The notes below the pieces were generated by a model, which saw nothing but the letters and a program-made list of their open reading frames with translations, had not been told where the DNA came from and searched no databases. From DASXKD01 sp963707905 (GTDB taxonomy: Bacteria > Actinomycetota > Actinomycetes > Streptosporangiales > Streptosporangiaceae), in the NCBI GenBank assembly GCA_963707905.1, contig CAVPSA010000024.1:1-64000 (forward strand): DNA of 64,000 nucleotides, given 5' to 3'. A program made the position numbers and the translations under genes. Below, in pieces: positions 9,247-18,231 of the stretch. Numbering within the stretch: position 1 is the stretch's first letter; each line of letters opens with the position of its first letter.

Positions 9247-10910
9247 CGTTCGCGGCGGACCGTTGCCCGCCGGCCCTTGATGCTGCTCTGCCGGAGCGCC
9301 GCGACCACGTCGTCGGCGGCTGACTCGGGAACCTCGACGAGCGAGAATCGATCGGCGATCTCGATCGCCCCGATGTCTCTGCCGGAGAGGTACGACTCGC
9401 CGGTGATGGCGCCGACAAGATCTTGTGGCCGGACTCCGGAGGCACGCCCGGTCCCCACGAACAGGCGTGTCGTGCTCGCAGTTGCAGGACGACCACGCCG
9501 CTGGTCGCGTGCGGTGGCGTTGCGACGGCCGCGGCGGTCGTCCGACGAGCGCAATTCGACCTCCGGGAGCTCTTCTTCCTCGCCGACGGTTCCGCTCGTC
9601 TCATGCGCCAATTTGACCGCGGCGAGCGCCACTTCGAAGAGGTCGAACTCCTCAGCGAGCGGCTCCACAACAGTCCGGAAGGTCTCAAGGTCGTCCTCCA
9701 GCAGGCTCTCCCGAAGAGCAGCGCGCGTCAGCTCCAGGCGCCTGGTGCGCAGGTCCGCGACGGTCGGCAGCTTCTCGACCGCGATCGGCTGCCCCGTCGC
9801 CCGTTCGATGGCCTTGAGCATCCTGTGCTCGCGCGGCTCGACCAGGGTGATGGCGGTGCCTTCGCGGCCGGCCCGGCCAACGCGCCCGATGCGATGCACG
9901 TACAACTCCGGCGCGCTGGGCACGTCGTAGTTCACCACGTGGGTGAGCTGCTCGATGTCGAGGCCGCGTGCGGCCACATCGGTGGCCACGAGAAGCTCGA
10001 TGCTCCCGCCGCGCAGCCGGCTCATGACCCGGTCGCGCTGTTGCTGGTCCATTCCGCCGTGCAGCGCCTCGGCGCGATAACCCCGGCCGTTCAGTGTCTC
10101 GGTAAGCCGGTCCACCTCGTCCCTGGTACGGCAGAAGACGATCGTGGCCGTGGGTGCCTCCAGGTCGAGAACACGTCCGAGAGCGGCTGGCTTGTGCCCG
10201 CGCGGCACGACGTAGGCACTCTGCTGCACCAGCAAGCCATCGGCTGGCGCCGACGCCTGGCGGCCAAGCTCGGCCCGCACCGGGTCGCGCAGGTGGCGGC
10301 GCACCATGCCGTCGATGCGCGGCGGCATTGTCGCCGAGAACAGCGCGGTCTGCCGGTTCTCCGGGGTGTTGCCGAGGATCGCCTCGATGTCCTCGGCGAA
10401 ACCCATGTCGAGCATCTCGTCCGCTTCGTCGAGGACGACGACCTCAAGGCCACGCAAGCTCAGCGTTCCCCGGGTGATGTGGTCGAGCGCGCGCCCGGGC
10501 GTCGCCACCACCACGTCGGCGCCACGATCAAGCGCCCGCAGTTGCCGGCCGATGGGTTGTCCGCCGTAGATCGGCAAAACACGCGCACCAATGTCACGCC
10601 CGTAGCGATGCATCGCCTCCGAGACCTGCACTGCGAGCTCGCGTGTCGGAACGAGCACCAGGGCGCGCGGTCCTACCCGCCCGCCTTCCCGGAGGATCCG
10701 CTGGAGTACGGGAAGCGCGAAGGCGGCCGTCTTCCCCGTCCCAGTTGCGGCCTGCCCGACCAGATCACGGCCCTCAAGCAATGGCGGGATGGCGGCCCGC
10801 TGTATCGGTGTCGGCTCCTCATAACCGAGGCCGGAGAGCGCGTGGCGCAGTTCCGGGGCCAGCGCCAAGTCGGCGAAGCCGGTCGGAGCCCCGCCGTTAT
10901 TCTCGATCAT
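9231..10910 (-). CDS. deaD: DEAD-box ATP-dependent RNA helicase
   Basis: 559 residues. All superfamily-2 helicase motifs are visible: Q motif near 26-38, AATGTGKT (54-61), PTREL (88-92), TPGR, DEAD (161-164), SAT (192-194), then in the second RecA domain ARGLDI and HRIGRVGR. The C-terminus after a basic RRGRRNATARDQRRGRP linker (VGAITGESYLSGRDIGAIEI) is a DbpA-type RNA-binding domain, as in DeaD/CsdA. It unwinds structured RNA for ribosome assembly or mRNA decay, often in the cold. ATG at 10910 is chosen over an upstream ATG because MIENNGG starts the conserved part and GAGGTGG lies 5-12 nt before it. A cold-shock relic lies just upstream. Confidence 0.92.
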   Translation of the reverse strand: MIENNGGAPTGFADLALAPELRHALSGLGYEEPTPIQRAAIPPLLEGRDLVGQAATGTGKTAAFALPVLQRILREGGRVGPRALVLVPTRELAVQVSEAMHRYGRDIGARVLPIYGGQPIGRQLRALDRGADVVVATPGRALDHITRGTLSLRGLEVVVLDEADEMLDMGFAEDIEAILGNTPENRQTALFSATMPPRIDGMVRRHLRDPVRAELGRQASAPADGLLVQQSAYVVPRGHKPAALGRVLDLEAPTATIVFCRTRDEVDRLTETLNGRGYRAEALHGGMDQQQRDRVMSRLRGGSIELLVATDVAARGLDIEQLTHVVNYDVPSAPELYVHRIGRVGRAGREGTAITLVEPREHRMLKAIERATGQPIAVEKLPTVADLRTRRLELTRAALRESLLEDDLETFRTVVEPLAEEFDLFEVALAAVKLAHETSGTVGEEEELPEVELRSSDDRRGRRNATARDQRRGRPATASTTRLFVGTGRASGVRPQDLVGAITGESYLSGRDIGAIEIADRFSLVEVPESAADDVVAALRQSSIKGRRATVRRERYPAR

Positions 10911-11055
10911 GAACGACCACCTCGGTCCCAACGCACTTTTGACTTCCCCCGCATGGACTTCCGGCCTCCGCCACGCTACGACAGCGGCCGACGCCAACAA
11001 CTGCGCCCGGCCCACGGCTACCTGTTGTCACTGAGCGGGCTTGGCCTGCCTTGGC

Positions 11056-11166
11056 TCAGGCGGCGCGGACGTGGGTGGCCTGCAGGCCCCTCGGGCCTTG
11101 GGTCATCTCGAACTCCACGTGCTGGTTCTCCTCGATGCTTCGAAGCCGTAGCCGTCGATCGAGGGG
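11056..11166 (-). pseudogene. Cold-shock protein, C-terminal part
   Basis: The frame ending at 11056 reads RSIEENQHVEFEMTQGPRG then LQATHVRAA-stop, the second half of a CspA-type OB-fold. One frame away, SIDGYGF precedes it, so a single-base loss splits even this piece. The N-terminal half of a Csp sits next to it on the opposite strand. Intact Csp proteins are about 67 residues and bind single-stranded RNA/DNA. Confidence 0.75.
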
Positions 11167-11167
11167 C

Positions 11168-11227
11168 ATGTCACAGGGAGCCGTCAAGTGGTTCGATGCT
11201 CTCGACGCGACTTCCCCAGATCCCTGA
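11168..11227 (+). pseudogene. Cold-shock protein, N-terminal part in inverted orientation
   Basis: A 19-codon frame starting MSQGAVKWFDA matches the first strand of CspA proteins (M-x-x-G-x-VKWF-[ND]), then turns unrelated and stops. It has the AGGGGC stretch just before the ATG. The nucleic-acid-binding motifs GFGFI and VFVHF are absent. Located exactly where the 5' end of the minus-strand gene should be, but flipped. Confidence 0.65.
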
Positions 11228-11529
11228 AGCGGCGCGCCCGCAAATCGTTCTACGCGAGCGTGCAGGTAACACGAACACACAAGATAACCATGCGGCCAGC
11301 CGACACAACCGATCCGGTGCCCGGTTCATTCCCGCCCCAGCAGCAGGTGGCGGCCATCGACTGAGCCGGGACCTGCGGCCCCGGCGGGGTCAGCGATCGT
11401 GCTTCCCCGGTTGCCAGGGTCGCCTGCCCGCTCGTGAGGCATGGGTGCCGTCCTTTCGCATCGGCCGCCTCGCAGAGCGGCCCGGGGCCGGTGGGCTCTG
11501 CCGGGCCCCTGACCCGCGGAACCATTTGA

Positions 11530-11672
11530 AACGACTGTACGGTCCTGGTGTTCATCGAGCATGGCACCCGCCTGATGCACCTCGGCGTCACCGTGAACCC
11601 GCTGGCGAGTGGACAGTGCGGCAGGCCCGCAACCTCGTCCTCGCCTCGGCGAGCGGTTCGAGGACATCCGGT
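11530..11672 (+). pseudogene. Transposase/integrase catalytic-core relic
   Basis: VLVFIEHGTRLMHLGVTVNP in one frame and GEWTVRQARNLVLA in another match the rve-type integrase core FFIEHGTRRVHLAGITAHPTGEWVxQQARNL common in actinobacterial transposases. A frameshift separates the parts and the rest of the gene is missing. No terminal inverted repeats were seen. The remaining bases of the 10911-11826 gap carry no other recognisable gene. Confidence 0.65.
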
Positions 11673-11826
11673 GAGGCCGGTGTCGCCGTGCGTGGTTTCT
11701 TGCTTTCTCCTGCTCACAGACGTGCCGGAAGATGGCACGTCGCGAGGGCTTTTGTCCTGGTATGTGAGATCGTGGTCGCGGCCAAAGCTGAGCATAAGCA
11801 AAACATTGCCAACGAGAGGAGAGCAG

Positions 11827-13035
11827 ATGACTGTAGCGAGGTTTGCCTTGGTTGCGGCAGTCTCCGCGGCCGTGCTCGGGCTGAGCGTGTCTGCCAGCGC
11901 GGCAGGCACACACACCAGCTCGGGAACCGTCACCTCGGGAAGCGCGGGTGCCTACAGCGCCGCCCACTGTCTCGCGCACGTCGTCGGCGTCAACTCGCAT
12001 GACTACTACACGGCGGGCTGCACCGGTCACGACGAGCCGGAACTCGATCCCGTCTCGTCCGCACCGGGCTCGGCGCAGAACATCACGTGGCGCGCCGCCC
12101 TGCCGGCAGACGGCTCGTTCCCGGTGTCGAGCGTCGGGCCGACGTTCTGGTTCGGCGGCACGGTCAAAGACACGAACCCAAACAAGATCGGCGGCGAGGG
12201 GTTCCTGGAGCTGCAGTTTTACCCGGACTCGTTCACTACGGCGTGCACCCCGGGCGGCGGCTTCCAGACCAAGCAGGAGGCCGACGTATACACGGCGTGC
12301 TCACCTGTCTGGACGATCGCGAAGCGGAAGGGCCAAATCATCGAGCCGGCCGCGTTCAACGGCATGCTCAGGGACGCGGCGGGAACGGGTCCGTTCGTCA
12401 TGCATGCCCTCGACATCGTCGACGTGCACATTTGGGCCCCGTCGCCGACCGCTGCCTACCGGGAGCAGATCACGGATGAGACCAGCGGGGAGACGTCGAG
12501 CGTGCTCGTGCTCAACAGTCCGGGCGACGGCCCGCTGACGCCCGAGTTCAGCACGCAGGAGATCGGCAACGCGCTCGACTGGGGCGCCGTCTGGGACACA
12601 CCGATGGCCTTCGTGTATGAGATCGGCCACTCGGACCTGTACGGCCACAATCCGGGCAGGTTCTGCATCCCGGGCCAGACCTTCTGCGGTTCGTTCAACT
12701 ACGCCAACTGGCACAATCAGCAGCCGATCCGGATCCTCAACGTCACCTTCGGTGACGGCTCGCACCCGCGGAACTGGGCGGTGGTCTCCGACACCGGCGG
12801 GAAGGCCGAGGTGCTCGGCCACTCGTTCGTCGGCCCGACCCACTGTGCGAAGTACGGCGGCGCGTTCTGCATCTACCCGTGGTACTCGTGGGATGGACAC
12901 GCCTTCAACTACGGCGTCACCTACCCCAACACGGTCGGAAGGCTCGGCGAGGCAAACCAGTTCAAGCAGAGCCCGACGTGTCCGGCGGACGGCATCTTCC
13001 CGGGGCACACCTACTGCGACGACATCGTCCGGTAG
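11827..13035 (+). CDS. Secreted protein of unknown function
   Basis: 402 residues. Signal peptide MTVARFALVAAVSAAVLGLS with an Ala-x-Ala cleavage zone near 25. The mature protein has about a dozen cysteines, many Trp/Tyr/Phe and Gly-Asn turns (PTFWFGG, HNPGRFCIPGQTFCGSFNYANW), a composition typical of beta-rich extracellular proteins with disulfides. No hydrolase motif was recognised. GAGGAGA lies 7-13 nt before the ATG at 11827, and the upstream frame that continues into transposase-relic sequence is not used. A strong hairpin follows. Confidence 0.8.
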   Translation: MTVARFALVAAVSAAVLGLSVSASAAGTHTSSGTVTSGSAGAYSAAHCLAHVVGVNSHDYYTAGCTGHDEPELDPVSSAPGSAQNITWRAALPADGSFPVSSVGPTFWFGGTVKDTNPNKIGGEGFLELQFYPDSFTTACTPGGGFQTKQEADVYTACSPVWTIAKRKGQIIEPAAFNGMLRDAAGTGPFVMHALDIVDVHIWAPSPTAAYREQITDETSGETSSVLVLNSPGDGPLTPEFSTQEIGNALDWGAVWDTPMAFVYEIGHSDLYGHNPGRFCIPGQTFCGSFNYANWHNQQPIRILNVTFGDGSHPRNWAVVSDTGGKAEVLGHSFVGPTHCAKYGGAFCIYPWYSWDGHAFNYGVTYPNTVGRLGEANQFKQSPTCPADGIFPGHTYCDDIVR

Positions 13036-13045
13036 CTAGCGCAGA

Positions 13046-13084
13046 GACGACGAGGCGGACACCAACGATGTCCGCCTCGTCGTC
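13046..13084. terminator. Hairpin terminator between convergent genes
   Basis: A perfect 15-bp stem (GACGACGAGGCGGAC and its complement) with a 9-nt loop starts 10 nt after the stop of the secreted-protein gene. It could end transcription from both sides, since the sigma factor gene ends at 13190 on the other strand. Confidence 0.8.
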
Positions 13085-13189
13085 GATGCCCGGATCGAGG
13101 AAGCCCCGCGGTCCAGTCGGCGGCGCCGTTCGCTTGCTCCCAGGTTGCCCCGGCCTCGATCGGGTCGCCCACCCCTCGGTTGCATAGCG

Positions 13190-13819
13190 TCACGCGCTCT
13201 GCGCCTGGGGGTGACCGTCGGATATCTCTGACGGCAGGTCAGCGATCCGGGGATCGAGCCGCAGGCGGGAAAGCGCGCGCTGCCGGGTCGGCCCGATGCT
13301 GCCGATTGGGAGGCCGAGGCGCCGGGAGAGATCCAGGTAGCTTTGATCCTCTTGCCTCAGCAGCTCGACGAGTATCGTCCGCTGTCGCTCCGGCAGGGCC
13401 ACGATGGCCTGGTAGAGACGGTTGCACTCGTCGCGGAGGGCAGCCTTGGCGCATGGGTCGGCTTCCTCGCGGTCCTCATCGATCAGCCGTGCCATGTCCG
13501 GCTCGCTGAGTGGTACTTCCCGCCGAGAGCTGGTGGCCAGCCGGATGCACTCACGACGGCAAATGGTGACCAGCCAGCCGGTTAGCCGGTCGGCGTCGGC
13601 GAGCTGGTCGATGTGTTCCAGGCAACGCAGCCAAGTGAGCTGGATGGCGTCATCGGCGTCATCTGCTGATAGCCCGCACTGGCGCACGAGCCACCTCAGC
13701 AGTGGCTCGTATTGCCTGGTCATGGCGCGCCACGCCAACTCATCTCTGGCCCGGATTCGGGCAACAAGCTCTGCCGGGCTATACGTGGGCGCGGATTTAG
13801 TAGCTGTCTCCCATTTCAT
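13190..13819 (-). CDS. ECF-type RNA polymerase sigma factor
   Basis: 209 residues. Region 2 (LAWRAMTRQYEPLLRWLVRQ, with DDAIQLTWLRCLEHIDQL) and region 4 (LPERQRTILVELLRQEDQSY with a second helix GLPIGSIGPTRQRALSRL) give a minimal two-domain sigma factor. No extra C-terminal domain and no adjacent anti-sigma gene is seen. ATG at 13819 is set by an excellent AAAGGAG 8 nt upstream. It is divergent from the SARP gene at 13990, so one may control the other. Target promoters unknown. Confidence 0.85.
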   Translation of the reverse strand: MKWETATKSAPTYSPAELVARIRARDELAWRAMTRQYEPLLRWLVRQCGLSADDADDAIQLTWLRCLEHIDQLADADRLTGWLVTICRRECIRLATSSRREVPLSEPDMARLIDEDREEADPCAKAALRDECNRLYQAIVALPERQRTILVELLRQEDQSYLDLSRRLGLPIGSIGPTRQRALSRLRLDPRIADLPSEISDGHPQAQSA

Positions 13820-13989
13820 TGTGGCTCTCCTTTGGAGCCGGCAGGGATTGCGGGACCGGCCTCGGAATCGCAGCCGTCGGGCGACCTCCGGTGGGCCGGG
13901 CGCGGATTTTGCGCTTGTCTTTGCTGCCGCATGGTTTGACAATGGGCAAAGGGTGCTGACAGTCCGCTGACACCCGGGGGAGGCGGACG

Positions 13990-16900
13990 ATGCGGGTACG
14001 GATCCTGGGCCCGTTCGATCTCGAAGACGGCGGCCGACGGATCACGATCGCCGGCGTCCGGCAGCGTGCGGTGGTGGCTGACCTGTTGCTGCACGCCAAC
14101 GAGGTCGTGCCCAGCGAGCAGCTTCTTGTGGATCTGTGGGGTGAGGACGCCCCGCCCAGCGCAGCGAACGCCCTCCAGGCGGCGATCTCACGGCTGCGCA
14201 GGACGCTGCCGCCCGGCCGACTGATCACCACAGCGCCCGGCTACATGCTGCGAATCTTTCCGGCGGAGTTCGACGTCGCCCAGTTCGACCAGCTCATCTT
14301 CGAGGGCCGGGATGCGCTCGCCGCGGGCGGTGCAGGGGAGGCCGTGCAACTGTTCGACCAGGCGATGACGCTCTGGCGGGGCCCGCCGCTGGCCGATTTC
14401 CGCTACGAGCCCTTCGCCCAGGCCGAGATTGCCAGGCTGGAGGAGCTGCAGCTGGCTTGCCTGGAAGAACGGAACGAAGCCCACCTGGCGCTGGGCTCGG
14501 CGGCCGCGCTCACGGCTGAGCTAGGCCGGATGGTGACTGACCATCCCCTCCGGGAGCGTCTTCGTGGCCAGCTCATGCTCGCCCTCTACCGCAGCGGTCG
14601 GCAGACCGAGGCCCTCGAGGCCTACCGTGAATTCCGCAACGCCCTTAGGGAAGAGCTGGGGCTGGAACCGTCGCTGGCGCTCCGCGAGCTGGAGGCGGCG
14701 ATCCTGCGCCATGACCCGGTTCTAGAACCCGGGTCCACCACCAGCGGGGTGCCGCTGGCTCGCAGGCCGGTCACGGTGCTCTGCGTCGCGCTGCAGCTGG
14801 CACCCCGATCAGGTTCGGAGCTGGATCCGGAAGCCCACGGCATCGTGACCGAGCAGGTGGCCTCGGGCCTGATCACGGTGCTCGAACGGCACGGCGGAAA
14901 GCTGGCAGCCAGTGACAGCGAGCACCTGATAGGCGTGTTCGGTGTTACCACCCTGCACGAGGACGACGCCCTCCGGGCAGTGCGGGCCAGCTTGGAGATG
15001 CGAGAGACGCTCACCGCAGAGGCGGGCACGCTGCCGCGCCATTACCGCGCGAACTTGGTATACCACTTCGGCCTGGCGACGGGCGAGGCCCTGGTCGGAG
15101 GTTCTGGCCCGCTCGGGTTCGCAGGGGATGTGGGAGCTCGGGCAGTGATGCTCGCGGAGGCAGCCGAGGCTGGCCAGATCCTCATCAGCCACCAGACTCA
15201 GCAGCTCACCGCCGGGGCCATCGAGACCGGGGATGCCGGCCCTGGCCGGTTCCTCCTGCGGTCCGCACAGGCCGGCCTGCGTCCCCTTGCGGTCCGTCTC
15301 GACGTCCCGCTGGTGGGACGCGGCGAAGAGATGAGCCTCCTCGAGGCCGCCTACACCCGGGCCGTCCGTGAACGGGCGACCTTGACAGTCAAGGTGATCG
15401 GCGAGGCAGGTCTCGGCAAGACGCGGCTCGTGCAGGAGTTCGCCGCAGGTTTCGATGGTGACGCGCACGTTCTCACCGGCCGGTGTCTGTCCTACGGGGA
15501 GGGCATCACGTTCTGGCCGCTGCGGGAAGTGCTTCGCCAAGCCGGCGGCGGTGACGACTCACCGGAGCGGATCAGGGCCCTCATGGACGGTGAGGCGGAC
15601 GCGGCGGGGGTCGCCGAGCAGCTGCACCACGCTCTCGGCGGCGGCACCCAGGGCAGGACGGCCGCCGCGGAGATCTTCTGGGCTGCTCGCCGCTTCCTGG
15701 AAACACTTGCGCGGCAGCGGCCCGTGCTGCTCGTGTTCGAGGACCTTCACTGGGCCGAGCCGACCTTCCTCGACCTGCTGGAATCGCTCGCTCTGCAGCC
15801 GGGGGATTCGCCCATCACCGTAGTCTGCATCGCCCGGCCGGAACTGCTCGACCATCGTCCGGCCTGGGCGGCTGAGGCGGACAGGGCAGTGACCATCCAC
15901 CTCGCGCCGCTCGGTGAGATTGCGGCCACGGCACTGCTCGACTCGGTGTCGGCGGGTCAGCGCATCGCCCCGTCCACCCGGGCACGGCTCATCGACACCG
16001 CTGGCGGCAATCCCTTCTACCTGGAGCAACTGGCGGTCTCGCTCAGCGAGCAAAGTGCAAGCGGCATCCGGCCGGCGCTGCCACCTACGATTCAGGCGCT
16101 GATGTCGGCGCGGCTCCAGCGCCTCGGGCCGGGGGCCAGCAGCGTCCTCGTCCGGGCCGCCATCATCGGCAAGGACTTCGGCGAGCGGGAAATCTGGGAA
16201 CTGCTCCCGGTCGAGGCGCGCGCGCCGCTCAGCCGCAACCTCCAGGGCCTCGTCGCCAAGGGCCTGGTGCAACGCGGGCCCGGGAGAACTCCCCATGAGG
16301 AGTACAGCTTCCGGCACATCCTCATCCAGGAGGCGGCTTACCGCTCGACCCCCAAGTCCCTTCGGGCCGAGTTGCACCATCGCTACGCCGCCTGGCTCGA
16401 GGCCACCGCGTCGGACTCGTTCTCCGCGCGCTCGGAGATCGTCGGCTACCACCTCGAACAGTCGGTCCGCTACCGCACGGAACTATGGCCGGCCGACCCG
16501 CAGTCCGCCGCGCTGTCGCTCCAGGCGGCCGCACACCTCGAGACAGCCGGGCGCGCCGCACACGACCGCGGCGACGACGTCGCCGCGGTGAATCTCCTGG
16601 ACCGCGCGGCCGCGCTACTCCCGGGTGACGACCCGGCCCTCGGGCGGCTCTATACAAGCCTGGGGGCGGAGCTCGTCGAAGCCGGGCAATTCGAGAAGGC
16701 AAAGGTCACGCTCGACCACGCTCAGCGCATCACCGCTGCCAATGATGACGACCGCCAGCACGCGCATGCGCGGGTTGAAGCCCTCCTGCTGAACCTCAAG
16801 GTGAACCCGACCGAGGCGGCGATTGACATCGCCCGGGCACTTCCCGAATTGCGCCGCGAGTTCGATCAAGACCACGACGATCTGGGAATCTGCCGAGCCC

Positions 16901-17769
16901 TGCAGCTTGAGGCTGCGGTGCACTGGGATCACTCCAGATCGGGCGCTGCCGAGGATGCCTGGCAGCGTGCCGCCGAATGCGCGCGCAAGCTGAAGGATCG
17001 CAGGCAACTCGCCGATATCCTCACCTGGCTCGCCTCGGCGGCGCTCTGGGGGCCATCACCCGCGTCAGAGGGGATAAAGCGATGTCAGGAATACCTCCAG
17101 GAGGTCGGGAACCACCCCACTGGAAAGGCCCAGATCCTCCTGCATATGGCGGGCCTGTACGCCATGCAGGACGACTTCACTACGGCACGGGCAGCGCTCA
17201 GCGGCGCGAAGGATCTCTTGAGCACCCTCGGTCCCACGATGACCGCTGCGATCATCCAGCCCGCCGCCCTCATTGCAATGCTCGCCGGCGATCCCGCTAC
17301 CGCTGAGAGGTACCTTCGGCCTGAATACAACTTCCTCTACCAGACGGGAGAGCGGCGCACTCTGTCCACCACCGCGGTGAAACTGGCCAGGGCCGTCGCG
17401 GCGCAAGGAGTGGGCCGGTACGACGAGGCCATCCGCCTGATCGCGACAAGCCGGGAAGCCGTAGCCGAAGGGGACCTATCCCCCCAGGCCCTCGGCCAGG
17501 CACTACAGGCAAGGATCCTCGCCGACCGGGGCCGTTATCGCGAAGCCGAGGAACTCGCGCGCTCGGCCGTGGCCCTTGCCGCGCAGACCGATCTGCTGAG
17601 CCACCATGCCGACATCCTTCTCGAACTCTCTCACGTACTCGCCGCGGCAGGCCAAGTGTCCGAAGCGCACTCCGCCGCCACTCAGGCGTTTAACCTCTAC
17701 CAGCGCAAAGGCAACCTGCCAGGAGCCCGGGAGGCGCTCCGACACCTTACCCAATCCGCACCTGCTTGA
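13990..17769 (+). CDS. Large SARP-type regulator: OmpR HTH, BTAD, cyclase-like, ATPase and TPR domains
   Basis: 1259 residues. Residues 1-95: OmpR-like winged helix (RILGPFDLEDGGRRITI, VDLWGEDAPPSAANALQ). 95-245: bacterial activation domain with PLRERLRGQLMLALYRSGRQ. About 255-430: class III nucleotide-cyclase fold (HEDDALRAVRASLEMRE), but the metal-binding FADLVGST of true cyclases reads CVALQLAP, so it is probably inactive and regulatory. About 470: Walker A GEAGLGKTRL; about 579: Walker B VLLVFEDLHWAE. The last 450 residues are TPR-like helices. SARPs activate secondary-metabolite operons; the oxidase cluster at 18-31 kb is the nearest candidate, but no SARP direct repeats were established there. 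Confidence 0.9.
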   Translation: MRVRILGPFDLEDGGRRITIAGVRQRAVVADLLLHANEVVPSEQLLVDLWGEDAPPSAANALQAAISRLRRTLPPGRLITTAPGYMLRIFPAEFDVAQFDQLIFEGRDALAAGGAGEAVQLFDQAMTLWRGPPLADFRYEPFAQAEIARLEELQLACLEERNEAHLALGSAAALTAELGRMVTDHPLRERLRGQLMLALYRSGRQTEALEAYREFRNALREELGLEPSLALRELEAAILRHDPVLEPGSTTSGVPLARRPVTVLCVALQLAPRSGSELDPEAHGIVTEQVASGLITVLERHGGKLAASDSEHLIGVFGVTTLHEDDALRAVRASLEMRETLTAEAGTLPRHYRANLVYHFGLATGEALVGGSGPLGFAGDVGARAVMLAEAAEAGQILISHQTQQLTAGAIETGDAGPGRFLLRSAQAGLRPLAVRLDVPLVGRGEEMSLLEAAYTRAVRERATLTVKVIGEAGLGKTRLVQEFAAGFDGDAHVLTGRCLSYGEGITFWPLREVLRQAGGGDDSPERIRALMDGEADAAGVAEQLHHALGGGTQGRTAAAEIFWAARRFLETLARQRPVLLVFEDLHWAEPTFLDLLESLALQPGDSPITVVCIARPELLDHRPAWAAEADRAVTIHLAPLGEIAATALLDSVSAGQRIAPSTRARLIDTAGGNPFYLEQLAVSLSEQSASGIRPALPPTIQALMSARLQRLGPGASSVLVRAAIIGKDFGEREIWELLPVEARAPLSRNLQGLVAKGLVQRGPGRTPHEEYSFRHILIQEAAYRSTPKSLRAELHHRYAAWLEATASDSFSARSEIVGYHLEQSVRYRTELWPADPQSAALSLQAAAHLETAGRAAHDRGDDVAAVNLLDRAAALLPGDDPALGRLYTSLGAELVEAGQFEKAKVTLDHAQRITAANDDDRQHAHARVEALLLNLKVNPTEAAIDIARALPELRREFDQDHDDLGICRALQLEAAVHWDHSRSGAAEDAWQRAAECARKLKDRRQLADILTWLASAALWGPSPASEGIKRCQEYLQEVGNHPTGKAQILLHMAGLYAMQDDFTTARAALSGAKDLLSTLGPTMTAAIIQPAALIAMLAGDPATAERYLRPEYNFLYQTGERRTLSTTAVKLARAVAAQGVGRYDEAIRLIATSREAVAEGDLSPQALGQALQARILADRGRYREAEELARSAVALAAQTDLLSHHADILLELSHVLAAAGQVSEAHSAATQAFNLYQRKGNLPGAREALRHLTQSAPA

Positions 17770-17782
17770 AAGGATGTCGCCC

Positions 17783-18184
17783 ATGTTTCTGATTCATTTG
17801 TCACCAGCGCCGAACTCACCACGGATGCAACAGGCACTCAGATCGCACTCACCGTCCAAGTCGATAATTTTGAGTCAGGCAAAACTGTCGAAATATCCGG
17901 GCATGCAACGCAAGCCGATGGAGCCTTCGCCAACTATTACGACCCAAGCAGGTCCCCCCGCCGACCCTGGTAACGGCGGCCACAAGGACGTAACTGTGAC
18001 GACCCGCCCGATCCCTCCGAGTCAATTCGGGCAAGATCAAGAAGTCACCGTTGTCTTGCGGGTATCAATGGTTTGGGCCACCGTGCTGCAAACACAGGCT
18101 ACCTCTGCAACTACGTCGGGGAACACGATGTGGGGGCCGCCTAAGATAGTGTCATCGATCGATGGCACCAACTGGGCTCCGTAG
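17783..18184 (+). pseudogene. Small protein gene broken by frameshifts
   Basis: After an AAAGGA site the ATG at 17783 enters a frame that soon loses sense, while a protein-like sequence continues in other frames: SDSFVTSAELTTDATGTQI and NFESGKTVEISGHATQADG up to about 17940, then PNGGHKDVTVTTRPIPPSQ-like sequence (PGNGGHKDVTVTTRP) to the stop at 18184. Joining them gives a protein of about 133 residues with alternating polar/hydrophobic strands. Two single-base changes would restore it. No family recognised. Codon use is less GC-rich than its neighbours. Confidence 0.6.
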
Positions 18185-18231
18185 GCGGTAGGCGTCAGGT
18201 TTGTCACGCATTCCGGACCGGTTTCACAACG

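Noticed and set aside
9423..12002. 859-codon plus-strand open frame antisense to the helicase
   Set aside because: It mirrors the high-GC codon pattern of the opposite gene, has no protein-like motifs over most of its length, and only touches the transposase relic by chance.
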